A DNA stretch of 64,000 nucleotides. Source: Balneola sp. (GTDB lineage: Bacteria; Bacteroidota; Rhodothermia; Balneolales; Balneolaceae). The stretch lies in assembly GCA_017643645.1 (NCBI GenBank), contig JAEPNB010000007.1, forward strand, positions 124,001-188,000. Reading direction: 5' to 3'. The notes beneath the pieces are model-generated. The model did no database searches, was not told the DNA's origin, and saw only the letters and a list, made by a program, of their open reading frames with translations. Shown piece by piece: positions 45,616 to 54,484 of the stretch (the stretch's first letter is position 1; the number at the start of each line of letters is the position of its first letter). Made by a program: the position numbers and the translations under genes.

Positions 45616-46595
45616 GTAAAAAAACAATTTTATCAGGAATACAACCTTCGGGAAAACTCCATATCGGAAATTATTTTGGAGCAATGAGGCAACATATAGC
45701 CATGCAGGAAGAAGGCGATGCTTTCTACTTTATAGCCAACTATCACTCCCTGACATCGCTTAATGACGGTAAGCAACTTTACCAAAACACAATCGACGTA
45801 ACTTTAGATTATCTGGCTTTGGGTTTAGATCCGAAGAAAGCTACATTTTTTGCACAGTCAGATGTTCCTCAGGTTACTGAGCTTGCCTGGATCTTAGGTA
45901 CGCTTTGTCCGGTTAGTTTGATGGAAAAAGGAGTTTCTTATAAGGATAAGATCGCTGCGGGATTAAATCCGAATATCGGTTTGTTTACTTATCCTATCTT
46001 ACAAGCAGCGGATATTCTTATTTATCATTCTGATATAGTGCCGGTAGGAGAAGATCAAAAACAGAATATCGAAATAGCGAGAGATCTTGCCGGAAAATTG
46101 AACAGAGCGTATGATTCTGAACTATTAAAAATACCGGAAGATCACATCCTCAAATCAGTAGCGGTTGTTCCCGGAACTGATGGCCGAAAGATGAGCAAAA
46201 GCTATAACAACACTATTCCTCTGTTCGCTGAAGGAAAAGCTCTTAAAAAGGTTGTTATGTCGATTGAGACAGATTCAAAAGGATTGGAAGACCCGAAAGA
46301 TCCGAACACAGATAATGTTTTTGCACTGATCAAGCTGTTTGGTGACAAAGCGAAGCAAGAAGAAATAGCTGAAAAATACAGAGTAGGTGGTTTTGGTTAT
46401 GGTCATGCTAAATTGGAGCTTCTTGAAATGATAGAAAACTATTTCGGCGAAGCTCGCGAAAAGCGTAAAGAACTAGAAAAAGATCTGGATTATGTGAAAG
46501 ATGTACTTCGGGAAGGTGGAAATAAAGCCAGAGAAAGAGCAGAATCTGTTATGGAACCCATTCGTGAAGCAACAGGAATCATCAGGAGTTTTTAA
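45612..46595 (+). CDS. trpS: tryptophanyl-tRNA synthetase
   Basis: Charges tRNA-Trp. Class I signatures: HIGN at residues 17-20 (SGIQPSGKLHIGNYFGA) and KMSKS near 195 (GRKMSKSYNNT). 327 residues, normal. It lies inside the trp operon, starting within the trpE stop codon (ATGA), so it must be made with TrpE and would be under the same attenuator, which itself senses charged tRNA-Trp. Confidence 0.97.
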   Translation: MSKKTILSGIQPSGKLHIGNYFGAMRQHIAMQEEGDAFYFIANYHSLTSLNDGKQLYQNTIDVTLDYLALGLDPKKATFFAQSDVPQVTELAWILGTLCPVSLMEKGVSYKDKIAAGLNPNIGLFTYPILQAADILIYHSDIVPVGEDQKQNIEIARDLAGKLNRAYDSELLKIPEDHILKSVAVVPGTDGRKMSKSYNNTIPLFAEGKALKKVVMSIETDSKGLEDPKDPNTDNVFALIKLFGDKAKQEEIAEKYRVGGFGYGHAKLELLEMIENYFGEAREKRKELEKDLDYVKDVLREGGNKARERAESVMEPIREATGIIRSF

Positions 46596-46628
46596 GATGA
46601 TAAAGGATTATTCATACAGGTTATTAAA

Positions 46629-46661
46629 AAGTCCCCTCTTGAGAGGGGATTCAGGGTTGTG
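46629..46661. repeat. CCCCTCTTGAGAGGGG hairpin element, copy 1
   Basis: Perfect palindrome TCCCCTCTTGAGAGGGGA (46632-46649) flanked by AAG and TTCAGGGTTGTGT. The same unit occurs inverted at 49871-49905, before trpB. It lies between trpS and trpG; no T-run follows, so termination is not obvious. Confidence 0.8.
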
Positions 46662-46691
46662 TCGTAAAGGTAAAATTAACGGAACTATGCA

Positions 46692-47255
46692 GTGATCTTA
46701 ATTATAGACAACTACGATTCATTTACATACAACCTCGTCCATCTTGTAGCAGCCGTAACCGATGATTATAAAGTGATTCGCAATGATGAACTTACTATTG
46801 ATCAAATCAAAGAACTGAATCCTTCTAAGATTTTGATCTCTCCCGGACCGGGAAGACCTGATAAAGCAGGAGTGAGTAAACAGCTTATTCAAGAGCTTGG
46901 TAAAACCACTCCGATCTTAGGAGTTTGCTTAGGACACCAGGCTATTGGCGAGGTATTCGGAGCGAAAGTAGATTACGCTCCTAAACTCATGCACGGCAAG
47001 GTTTCACAAGTTGAACATGATGGCAAAAATATATTCAAAGATATTACTCAGAATTGCATCGCTACACGGTATCACTCATTGGTTTTAGCTCCGGATTCTA
47101 TCCCGGAAGTATTGGAAATAACAGCAAGATCTGAAGATGTAATTATGGGTGTGCGACATAAAGAGTATCCGATCGAAGGGATTCAATTTCATCCCGAAAG
47201 TATTCTAACTACTGAAGGGCCTAAAATGATAACCAACTGGTTAACACAATCATGA
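46692..47255 (+). CDS. trpG: anthranilate synthase component II (glutamine amidotransferase)
   Basis: Supplies ammonia from glutamine to TrpE. Class I amidotransferase: SPGPGRP at the start of the oxyanion region, nucleophile Cys79 in GVCLGHQAIGE, and His/Glu in GIQFHPES near residue 168. 187 residues, a stand-alone type without fused TrpD. GTG start, 96 bp after trpS with a hairpin repeat in between; its end overlaps trpD by 4 bp. Confidence 0.96.
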   Translation: MILIIDNYDSFTYNLVHLVAAVTDDYKVIRNDELTIDQIKELNPSKILISPGPGRPDKAGVSKQLIQELGKTTPILGVCLGHQAIGEVFGAKVDYAPKLMHGKVSQVEHDGKNIFKDITQNCIATRYHSLVLAPDSIPEVLEITARSEDVIMGVRHKEYPIEGIQFHPESILTTEGPKMITNWLTQS

Positions 47256-48292
47256 CATTCAAAAGTATTTTAAATAAACTTTCTTTTTCAGAAGATCTGA
47301 CGCTGATCGAGGCTGGTTGGGCGCTAACTCAGATCATGGAAGGGGAAGTTCCCGAAGAACAAATTGCTTCTTTTCTAACTGCAATGAGAATGAAAGGAGA
47401 GACTGTTGACGAGCTAACCGCTTTCGTTAAAGTGATGCGTGACAAGTCCGTTAAAGTAGATGTGGATGTCACAAATGCCATCGATCTTGTTGGAACCGGC
47501 GGAGATAAATCGGGTACATTCAATATTTCTACAGCAGCCAGTTTTGTAGTTGCAGGAGCAGGAGTTCCCGTTATCAAGCACGGAAACCGAAGTGCATCGA
47601 GTAAATGCGGTAGTGCGGATGTTTTAGAACATCTGGGAGCAGCAATCGAACTTGGTAAAGAGGGAGTTGAACAGGTTTATAGTGAAGTTGGGATGGCTTT
47701 TATGTTTGCTCCGATGTTTCATCCGGCTATGAAATATGTAATGCCTACACGACGACAACTGGGATTCCGAACATTTTTCAATATTCTGGGACCGATGGCT
47801 AATCCTGCCGGAGTTCAAAAGTATGTGATCGGTGCATTCAGCGAAGAAGTAGCCGGTAAAATGATTTCAATCCTTTCAAACCTTGATACAGAATACGCTT
47901 ACACCTTTAATGCGGATGACGGGCTGGATGAAGTCAGTATTACAGGAAGTTCCACTGTTTTTGAACTCGAAGATAAAAAAGTATCCGAACCATACAGATT
48001 TGATCCAACATCATTGGGCTTTAAAACCTATGAAATGGAACAACTGATGGGCGGTGATGCTGAAAAGAATTCATCGATCCTAAAAAAGATACTGGCTAAT
48101 AAATGCACAGATGCTCAGAAAGATATCGTATTAATAAACGCTACTTTTGCAATCAAAGCATCAGGATTGGTGAACTCACTCGAAGAAGCTAAAGAGAAAG
48201 CAACCGAAAGCTTAGAATCAGGAAATGCACGAAAAGTATTCAATAACTTTATTGATGCAACAAACGACGCAATGGGAGTATTTAAGTACTGA
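47252..48292 (+). CDS. trpD: anthranilate phosphoribosyltransferase
   Basis: Joins anthranilate to PRPP. The PRPP-binding VGTGGDKSGTFNIST (near residue 81), KHGNRSASSKCGSADVLE and the FAPMFHPAMKYV block are family signatures. 346 residues. It overlaps trpG by 4 bp and its stop overlaps the trpC start (TGATG). Confidence 0.97.
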   Translation: MTFKSILNKLSFSEDLTLIEAGWALTQIMEGEVPEEQIASFLTAMRMKGETVDELTAFVKVMRDKSVKVDVDVTNAIDLVGTGGDKSGTFNISTAASFVVAGAGVPVIKHGNRSASSKCGSADVLEHLGAAIELGKEGVEQVYSEVGMAFMFAPMFHPAMKYVMPTRRQLGFRTFFNILGPMANPAGVQKYVIGAFSEEVAGKMISILSNLDTEYAYTFNADDGLDEVSITGSSTVFELEDKKVSEPYRFDPTSLGFKTYEMEQLMGGDAEKNSSILKKILANKCTDAQKDIVLINATFAIKASGLVNSLEEAKEKATESLESGNARKVFNNFIDATNDAMGVFKY

Positions 48293-49110
48293 TGTCAACC
48301 ATTCTGGATAAAATAGTAGTTCAAACTTCTGAAGATCTTATCAAAAGGAAAAAAGAGATCGGTTTTAATGATCTGCATTCTTTAGAAGGATTCGAAAAGA
48401 AACGCATCGATTTTAAATCTGCATTACAGAAAAAAGACGAAGTTTCTATCATTGCGGAAGTAAAGAAAGGGTCGCCATCAAAAGGAGTGATCAGAGAAAA
48501 CTTTGATCCGATCGATATTGCTCTCAGATACGAAGAAGGCGGAGCTTCAGCGATTTCTGTATTAACGGATAAACCGTTTTTTATGGGAGATCTGGAATAT
48601 CTGAATGCTATCTCAAAACGAGTTCATCTTCCTTTGCTGAGAAAAGATTTCATTATTGATCCGTTTCAGATCAAAGAAGCCCGAGCTTATGGAGCTGATG
48701 CTGTTTTGATCATAGTTGCAATTACAGATGGAAGTCAATTGAATGAATTACTTGCTGCTGCTAAAGAATTCGAATTGTCAGCATTGGTTGAATGTTATGA
48801 TCAGACAGATTTTGACAGGTTAGACTTTAACCAGGTAGAGATCCTGGGCGTCAACAATCGGGACTTAAAGAATTTTGAAGTAGATGTACATCGTGGGATC
48901 AAAATCCTTCAGCAAGCACAGGAAGAAACGGTTTTAGTGTCAGAAAGCGGTTTGTCATCAGGAGAAGATATGGCTCTTCTGAGAAAAGAAGGAATTCATT
49001 CCGTTTTGATCGGCGAATATTTTATGAGACAGAATGATCCCGGAGATGCAGTAAGAGAATTAATTGAGTCAGGAAATGAAATTTTTGAAAAGAATTTGAT
49101 CAATGAGTAA
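48292..49110 (+). CDS. trpC: indole-3-glycerol phosphate synthase
   Basis: Closes the indole ring. The KKGSPSKGVIRENFDP block near residue 60, LLRKDFIIDPFQIKEARAYGADAVLII and VSESGLSSGEDM are diagnostic of this TIM barrel. 272 residues, no fused TrpF. Its end overlaps trpF by 8 bp. Confidence 0.97.
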   Translation: MSTILDKIVVQTSEDLIKRKKEIGFNDLHSLEGFEKKRIDFKSALQKKDEVSIIAEVKKGSPSKGVIRENFDPIDIALRYEEGGASAISVLTDKPFFMGDLEYLNAISKRVHLPLLRKDFIIDPFQIKEARAYGADAVLIIVAITDGSQLNELLAAAKEFELSALVECYDQTDFDRLDFNQVEILGVNNRDLKNFEVDVHRGIKILQQAQEETVLVSESGLSSGEDMALLRKEGIHSVLIGEYFMRQNDPGDAVRELIESGNEIFEKNLINE

Positions 49111-49744
49111 ATCAACAAAAATCAAAATATGCGGAATTACCAATCTCGAAGACGGTAGGTTTGCATCCGGTTTGTTTGTAGACTATTTGGGATTCATATT
49201 TTACGATAAAAGTCCACGGTTTATCGAACCTGCAAAAGCAGGAGCCATTATCAATTGGCTGGAAGGTCCTGAGAAAGTTGGAGTATTTGTCAACCAACCG
49301 CTTGATGAAGTAAATGCCACAGCCAAAGAAACAGGATTGGATCTGGTTCAGCTTCACGGAAACGAAACTCCGGAATATTGTGAGTTGATCGAAAAGCCGA
49401 TCATTAAAGCCATTCATATTACTCTGGATTCCACAAAGAAAATTTTACAGGAAAAGATCGATCAATATAACGATATAGTCGATTTCTTTTTGTTCGATAC
49501 CAAAGTCGGAGATCAATGGGGTGGAACGGGAAAGACTTTTGATTGGGATATAGTTAAAGACCTGACTTCAAAACCATTTTTCTTATCCGGCGGACTGAAT
49601 ACGGATAATGTGGGTAAGGCTATAGAATTTACGAGACCTTACGCAGTTGATGTCTCAAGCAGCATCGAAGAAGAACCGGGTTTAAAAGATCTCGAAAAAA
49701 TGGAAATATTTGTGAATACGGTTAAACCTGTTGAGCTGATTTAG
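49103..49744 (+). CDS. trpF: phosphoribosylanthranilate isomerase
   Basis: TIM-barrel isomerase between TrpD and TrpC. The Cys in KICGITN (residues 9-11) and the late Asp in GLFL-type loop DTKVGDQWGGTGKTFDW, plus LSGGLNTDNVGKAI and VDVSSSIEEEPG, are the family marks. 213 residues. Last gene of the tight trpG-D-C-F block; a 172 bp repeat-rich gap follows before trpB. Confidence 0.96.
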   Translation: MSKSTKIKICGITNLEDGRFASGLFVDYLGFIFYDKSPRFIEPAKAGAIINWLEGPEKVGVFVNQPLDEVNATAKETGLDLVQLHGNETPEYCELIEKPIIKAIHITLDSTKKILQEKIDQYNDIVDFFLFDTKVGDQWGGTGKTFDWDIVKDLTSKPFFLSGGLNTDNVGKAIEFTRPYAVDVSSSIEEEPGLKDLEKMEIFVNTVKPVELI

Positions 49745-49780
49745 AATAAAAAATGAATTTTAAAACGGAAATATATTTAA

Positions 49781-49836
49781 GTCATCCTGAGGATACTTCC
49801 GAAGGATCTGCACATGTACTTATTTTTGCAGATTTC
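49781..49836. repeat. GTCATCCTGA element, copy 1
   Basis: Begins GTCATCCTGAGGATACTTCC then GAAGGATCTGCAC and ends near TTGCAGATTTCGG. A second copy is at 51265-51326. The GGATCTGCAC...TGCAGATTC segment is an imperfect inverted repeat. Repeats of this GTCATCCTGA...GAAGGATCT form are common in spacers of the phylum. Fills part of the trpF-trpB gap. Confidence 0.7.
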
Positions 49837-49870
49837 GGAACTTTAGTATGATATTTTTAGCATCCAATTA

Positions 49871-49905
49871 ACACACCCCTAAATCCCCTCTCAAGAGGGG
49901 ACTTA
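49871..49905. repeat. CCCCTCTTGAGAGGGG hairpin element, copy 2 (inverted)
   Basis: ACACCCCTAAATCCCCTCT then CAAGAGGGGACTTAA; on the opposite strand this matches 46629-46661 with few changes. It ends 12 bp before the trpB start, so it may affect translation or processing at this junction. Confidence 0.8.
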
Positions 49906-49916
49906 ATTTATTAAAC

Positions 49917-51116
49917 ATGCAAGAAGTCATTACAAAATACCAACAACCGAACGCAAGAGGCTACTTCGGGCAATACGGCGGTAAGTTTGTGCCGGAAATA
50001 CTTATTCCCGCTGTAAGGGCTTTAGAAGAAGAATATGAGCGTGCGAGTAAAGATCCTTCGTTTAATTCACAATTAAATGAACTGCTTGATGAATATGTGG
50101 GCAGACCTACGAAGCTAACTTTTGCAAACAGGTTAACGGAGCACTACGGAAAAGCTCGGATCTATATGAAAAGAGAAGATCTTTGTCATACCGGAGCTCA
50201 TAAGATCAACAATGCGATCGGTCAAGTGCTTTTAGCTCAGAGAATGGGTAAGAAACGCATTATTGCTGAAACAGGAGCCGGTCAACATGGCGTTGCAACA
50301 GCGACTGCCTGCGCGAAGTTTGGTCTGGAATGCGTGGTTTATATGGGCGCTGAAGACATGGTACGCCAAAAATTGAATGTAGACAGAATGCATTTACTAG
50401 GGGCGGAGGTTAGAAGTGTGGAAAGTGGTTCAAAAACGTTGAAAGATGCTACTAACGAAGCAATTCGGGATTGGGTGACCAATGTAGAAGACACGTTTTA
50501 TATCATTGGATCTGTGGTTGGACCTCATCCTTACCCGATGATGGTTAGAAACTTTCACCGTGTTATTGGCGACGAAACAAAGCGACAGATCATGGAAGCA
50601 GAAGGAAAACTTCCGGATTACTTAATTGCCTGTGTGGGCGGAGGATCGAACGCTATGGGATTCTTTTATCCGTTTATTGAAGATGAATCAGTGAATATTA
50701 TTGGAATTGAAGCTGCTGGATTTGGAGTGGATTCCGGCAAGACGGCCGCAACACTAACAAAAGGAACGCCTGGAATTCTTCATGGTTCTATGAGTTATTT
50801 GCTCCATGATAAAAACGGTCAGATCGAACTTGCACATTCCATAAGTGCAGGATTGGATTATCCGGGAATTGGACCGGAGCATTCTCACTTATTCGATACC
50901 GGAAGAGTAAAATACAATGCGGTAACTGATGATGAAGCAATGGAAGCAGTGAAGTTGCTTTCCAAGAAAGAAGGAATTATTCCGGCACTGGAAACGGCTC
51001 ATGCTTTTGCCTGGTTAGAAAACCTGATGTCAACTACGACGGAAGATCAGGTAGTAATCGTAAACTGTTCGGGCAGAGGTGATAAGGATATGGGAACAAT
51101 ATCAGAAAATTTGTAA
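49917..51116 (+). CDS. trpB: tryptophan synthase beta chain
   Basis: Makes tryptophan from indole and serine with [16 protein letters not shown] at the start, the PLP lysine in [23 protein letters not shown], and GCGSNA-type phosphate loop as [13 protein letters not shown]. 399 residues. It is separated from trpF by 172 bp and from trpA by 295 bp, both holding repeat elements, unlike the usual tight trpBA pair. Confidence 0.97.
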   Translation: MQEVITKYQQPNARGYFGQYGGKFVPEILIPAVRALEEEYERASKDPSFNSQLNELLDEYVGRPTKLTFANRLTEHYGKARIYMKREDLCHTGAHKINNAIGQVLLAQRMGKKRIIAETGAGQHGVATATACAKFGLECVVYMGAEDMVRQKLNVDRMHLLGAEVRSVESGSKTLKDATNEAIRDWVTNVEDTFYIIGSVVGPHPYPMMVRNFHRVIGDETKRQIMEAEGKLPDYLIACVGGGSNAMGFFYPFIEDESVNIIGIEAAGFGVDSGKTAATLTKGTPGILHGSMSYLLHDKNGQIELAHSISAGLDYPGIGPEHSHLFDTGRVKYNAVTDDEAMEAVKLLSKKEGIIPALETAHAFAWLENLMSTTTEDQVVIVNCSGRGDKDMGTISENL

Positions 51117-51125
51117 CAATTTGCT

Positions 51126-51203
51126 GTCATATCGAGCTAAGCGAGATATCTAAAGATTTCCTTTAAAAAGATATTCAGATTTCTCACATCCGTTCGAAAT
51201 GAC
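51126..51203. repeat. GTCATATCGAGC element, copy 1
   Basis: GTCATATCGAG ... GCGAGATATCT ... TCGAAATGAC, bounded by an inverted pair GTCAT/ATGAC. A shorter copy is at 56609-56663. Lies just after trpB. No gene in the 295 bp gap 51117-51411 apart from this and the next element. Confidence 0.75.
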
Positions 51204-51220
51204 AAAAATTTAACTTTAGT

Positions 51221-51240
51221 TGAACATAATTACACAAAAG
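51221..51240 (+). repeat. duplicate of the trpA start region, left copy
   Basis: TGAACATAATTACACAAAAG matches 51413-51432 (the start of trpA) at 19 of 20 positions. The two copies bracket a 170 bp block containing the GTCATCCTGA element. Confidence 0.7.
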
Positions 51241-51264
51241 TACTAAAAATATTAATTAAGAAAA

Positions 51265-51326
51265 GTCATCCTGATCCCGAAACTTCGGGAGAAGGATCTG
51301 CACAAATCAGTAAACGTGCAGATTCA
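51265..51326. repeat. GTCATCCTGA element, copy 2
   Basis: GTCATCCTGATCCCGAAAC with an internal hairpin CCCGAAACTTCGGG, then GAAGGATCTGCAC and CGTGCAGATTC. Partner of 49781-49836. It lies between the two copies of the trpA head sequence. Confidence 0.7.
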
Positions 51327-51411
51327 TCGCTATCGATCTGAATGACCAATCAACAAAAAAAAATTAAACAAGCGAAATCCTTCAGGTTTTCGCTGGCACC
51401 AAAAGCAGTAA

Positions 51412-52209
51412 ATGAACAGAATTACACAAAAGTTTAAAGAAAAAGCAGCTGATGAAAAGCTTATGAGCTTATTCATTACAGCCGGATATCCTGATCTGGA
51501 ATCTACCGTTGAGATCGTTTTAGGAATGGAAGAGAACGGAGCGGATATGATCGAGCTGGGAATGCCTTTCAGCGACCCCTTAGCTGACGGCCCAACCATT
51601 CAGTATTCCAGTGATATCGCTATCAAAAACGGAATTACCATCGACAAGATCTTTGAAATGGTAGTCGAGATCAGAAAGAGATCTGAGATACCGATCATAT
51701 TGATGGGATATATGAACCCTGTTCTGCGATACGGAGTTCAGGAATTCTGTGAGAAAGCATCAAGATCAGGCGTAGATGGATTGATCTTACCGGATATTCC
51801 TGTTGATGAAGATGAAATAATCCGTGAACATGCAGAAGCAAACAATTTGCCGCTGATCCATTTAGTTGCTCCCAACAGTTCAGATATCCGCATGAAGCTC
51901 GCCGATTCCAAATCATCGGGCTTTGTATACTGTGTATCAGTCACAGGCGTTACAGGAGCCAGAGACGGAAAAGAGGTGTCTGATTCAGTGGATAGGTTTA
52001 TAGAGCGTGTACGCGAAAATATTATCGGTAATCCGGTGATGGTGGGTTTCGGAATTAAATCTCATGAAGACGCCAAGCGTATCGCATCAAATGCCGATGG
52101 ATTCATAGTTGGAAGTGCGTTAATTAATACCATCAAAAATTCGTATCCTAAACCTGAATGGAAACAAGATCTTTATTCTTTGGTTTACTCATTAAAATTC
52201 AGAAACTAA
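51412..52209 (+). CDS. trpA: tryptophan synthase alpha chain
   Basis: Splits indole-3-glycerol phosphate and passes indole to TrpB. LFITAGYPDLE near the start, catalytic Glu in DMIELGMPFSDPLADGP, GLILPDIPVDE (second catalytic acid) and VSVTGVTGARD. 265 residues. Last gene of the trp operon, followed by a DUF4837 lipoprotein gene after 10 bp. Its first codons are partly duplicated 192 bp upstream (51221). Confidence 0.97.
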   Translation: MNRITQKFKEKAADEKLMSLFITAGYPDLESTVEIVLGMEENGADMIELGMPFSDPLADGPTIQYSSDIAIKNGITIDKIFEMVVEIRKRSEIPIILMGYMNPVLRYGVQEFCEKASRSGVDGLILPDIPVDEDEIIREHAEANNLPLIHLVAPNSSDIRMKLADSKSSGFVYCVSVTGVTGARDGKEVSDSVDRFIERVRENIIGNPVMVGFGIKSHEDAKRIASNADGFIVGSALINTIKNSYPKPEWKQDLYSLVYSLKFRN

Positions 52210-52219
52210 AAAATTGACT

Positions 52220-53308
52220 ATGTCTTTAAGAAAAACAGTTTTTCTATTTACATGTATAGCTGCAACCATACTCTCAGCTTGTGATGGCGATTTCAGATCC
52301 AGAGCACAGGGATCTATTAATGAAGTAATTGTTGTAATGGATTCTGCACATTTCGACAGTAAAACAGCAGAAGCTATCCGTGCTACTTACGGGAAATATC
52401 AGTTTCATATGCTGAATCCTGAGGAAAATTATAATCTTTCATTCACAGATATTCGTTCAAACTCGCAATTAGACCGCTTAAAGGGAATGAGAAATGTGAT
52501 CTTTGCCGGTGTTTTGGATGATACCACAGATGTTTCCGGAGCGATCCGCGGTTTCTTAGATGCCGGAGTTGAGCAAAGAGTACGAAGCGGAGAAAGCTTT
52601 GCATTTCCAATCAAAGATCAGTGGTATAAAGATCAGTACGCACTGATATTAAGCTCGACTTCTGATTCTGCTCTTGCAGAAAAGATCATAAACTCAGAGC
52701 GATCTTTAATGGCTGATATCCTGGAGCGAGAGTTAAGCAGATGGACATACGATGTGTACGAGAAGAAAGAACAAACTCAATATTCGGATTCCATGTGGAT
52801 TAATCACGGATTTAAAGTAAGAGTTCAGCACGATTACATAGCCAGAATAGACACAACAGACTTTATTTCTTTCCGCAGAAATCTGGAAATCAATGATCGT
52901 TGGTTCTGGGTTTGGTGGAAGGACGATGTAACCGATATCAACTTCCTTGACTCGGACTGGATCAATGCAACCAGAGATTCGTTGAATCAACAATACATTA
53001 AGGGAAGTACAGAGAATAAGTACGTTACCACGGAATACAACGACCGAATTGAGATGAGGGTGAACAGTTTTCAGAAAGGCCGGTATCTGGCTTATGAAAC
53101 ACAGGGTTGGTGGACTATGGAAAATGCAGCTATGGGCGGACCGTTTGTTAATTTCACCTATTACGATCCTGCTACAAACAGATTATTTATGATCGAATAT
53201 TCTCAGTTTGCTCCTTCGGTACGAAATAAACTTCCTTTTATTCGTCAGTTCAGAGCAATGGGTAGAACGTTTGAAAGCGATTCAACCTGGAATCAACGAT
53301 CCAGTTAA
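52220..53308 (+). CDS. DUF4837-family lipoprotein
   Basis: A 362-residue predicted lipoprotein (lipobox TILSACDG, Cys 17 or so) of the DUF4837 family, recognised by the early SINEVIVVMDSAHFDSKTAE and the WFWVWWKDD block. No enzymatic role known. ATG 52220 is used rather than a TTG two codons upstream. It lies in the gap between the trp and bio genes, with bioF starting right after its stop. Confidence 0.75.
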   Translation: MSLRKTVFLFTCIAATILSACDGDFRSRAQGSINEVIVVMDSAHFDSKTAEAIRATYGKYQFHMLNPEENYNLSFTDIRSNSQLDRLKGMRNVIFAGVLDDTTDVSGAIRGFLDAGVEQRVRSGESFAFPIKDQWYKDQYALILSSTSDSALAEKIINSERSLMADILERELSRWTYDVYEKKEQTQYSDSMWINHGFKVRVQHDYIARIDTTDFISFRRNLEINDRWFWVWWKDDVTDINFLDSDWINATRDSLNQQYIKGSTENKYVTTEYNDRIEMRVNSFQKGRYLAYETQGWWTMENAAMGGPFVNFTYYDPATNRLFMIEYSQFAPSVRNKLPFIRQFRAMGRTFESDSTWNQRSS

Positions 53309-54484
53309 TTGAGTGAAAAAAAAGACAAACATTCTTTTATAAACGATGCTCTTGAGAAACGTAAGCAAGAGCATCAGTTTCGTACTTTAAAGCCCCTGGA
53401 GAATCAGGGAGGTGCTCACATTATCAAAAATGATGGTGTAGAGTACATAAACTTCTCCTCCAACGATTATTTGGGCCTCAGTAATCATCCGGAATTGATA
53501 AAAAGATCAAATGAATTCACTTCAAAATATGGAGTAGGTTCAGGAGCTTCCAGATTAGTAACCGGTACGTTTTCAATTCATTCAGAACTGGAGAAAAAGC
53601 TGGCTGAGATCTTCAATGCAGAAGAAGCCATTCTCTTTAATTCAGGATTTCAGGCTAATACGAGTATTTTACCGGCAGTTACAGACAGAAATTCTTTGAT
53701 ACTTGCTGATAAGAAAATTCATAACAGCCTGATTCAGGGAGCTATCCTAAGCAGAGCTGCTTTTAAACGTTTTGAGCACAATCACTATGATGATCTTGAG
53801 GAATTACTCAAGAGTGCAGGCAGCGAACGTTACAATCGAATCTGGATCGTTTCGGAAACGGTTTTTAGTATGGATGGAGATCGAAATGATATCGATCGAC
53901 TGATTGAGATTTCTGAAAAGTATAATGCTTTACTGTATTCTGATGATGCTCATGCCGTTGGAGTGCTTGGGGAAAAAGGGCTGGGCTTGAATTATGGAAA
54001 GGATGGAATTGATATTTCTCTGGGTACTTTTGGAAAAGCGTTTGGTTCGTTTGGAGCATTTGCTCTTTGTTCAAAAGAAATGAAAGACTATCTAATCAAT
54101 TTTGCAGGTGGATTTATTTACTCTACATCACTTCCTCCAAATGTAATTGGAGCTATTGATGCTGCTCTTGATCTGATTCCCGAAATGGATCAGGAAAGAA
54201 CACAACTGATGAAGAATGTAGAGTATGTAAGGACTGAAATTCAAAAACTTGGCTACGATACTACTGCTTCAGACAGCCAAATTATTCCGATCATTATTGG
54301 GGATGAACAAGAAACAATTGAATTGTCTAATCAATTGAAGGAAAAAGGATTATGGGTTTCATCTATCCGTCCGCCTACGGTGGAAAAGGTTGCTTCAAGA
54401 CTTCGGATCACACTTTCAGTAAAGCACACAAAAGAACATCTGGATAAACTTTTAAAGGAATTGGCTGATTGGAAAAGAAAGTAG
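53309..54484 (+). CDS. bioF: 8-amino-7-oxononanoate synthase
   Basis: PLP enzyme that condenses pimeloyl-ACP or -CoA with alanine in biotin synthesis. YINFSSNDYLGLSNHPEL, GSGASRLVTGTF, ILFNSGFQAN and the PLP-lysine loop GTFGKAFGSFGAF (about residue 238) identify the alpha-oxoamine synthase family. 391 residues. TTG start directly after the DUF4837 stop. Homologues include glycine C-acetyltransferases, but the bio context decides. Its end overlaps the esterase-like gene by 16 bp. Confidence 0.93.
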   Translation: MSEKKDKHSFINDALEKRKQEHQFRTLKPLENQGGAHIIKNDGVEYINFSSNDYLGLSNHPELIKRSNEFTSKYGVGSGASRLVTGTFSIHSELEKKLAEIFNAEEAILFNSGFQANTSILPAVTDRNSLILADKKIHNSLIQGAILSRAAFKRFEHNHYDDLEELLKSAGSERYNRIWIVSETVFSMDGDRNDIDRLIEISEKYNALLYSDDAHAVGVLGEKGLGLNYGKDGIDISLGTFGKAFGSFGAFALCSKEMKDYLINFAGGFIYSTSLPPNVIGAIDAALDLIPEMDQERTQLMKNVEYVRTEIQKLGYDTTASDSQIIPIIIGDEQETIELSNQLKEKGLWVSSIRPPTVEKVASRLRITLSVKHTKEHLDKLLKELADWKRK

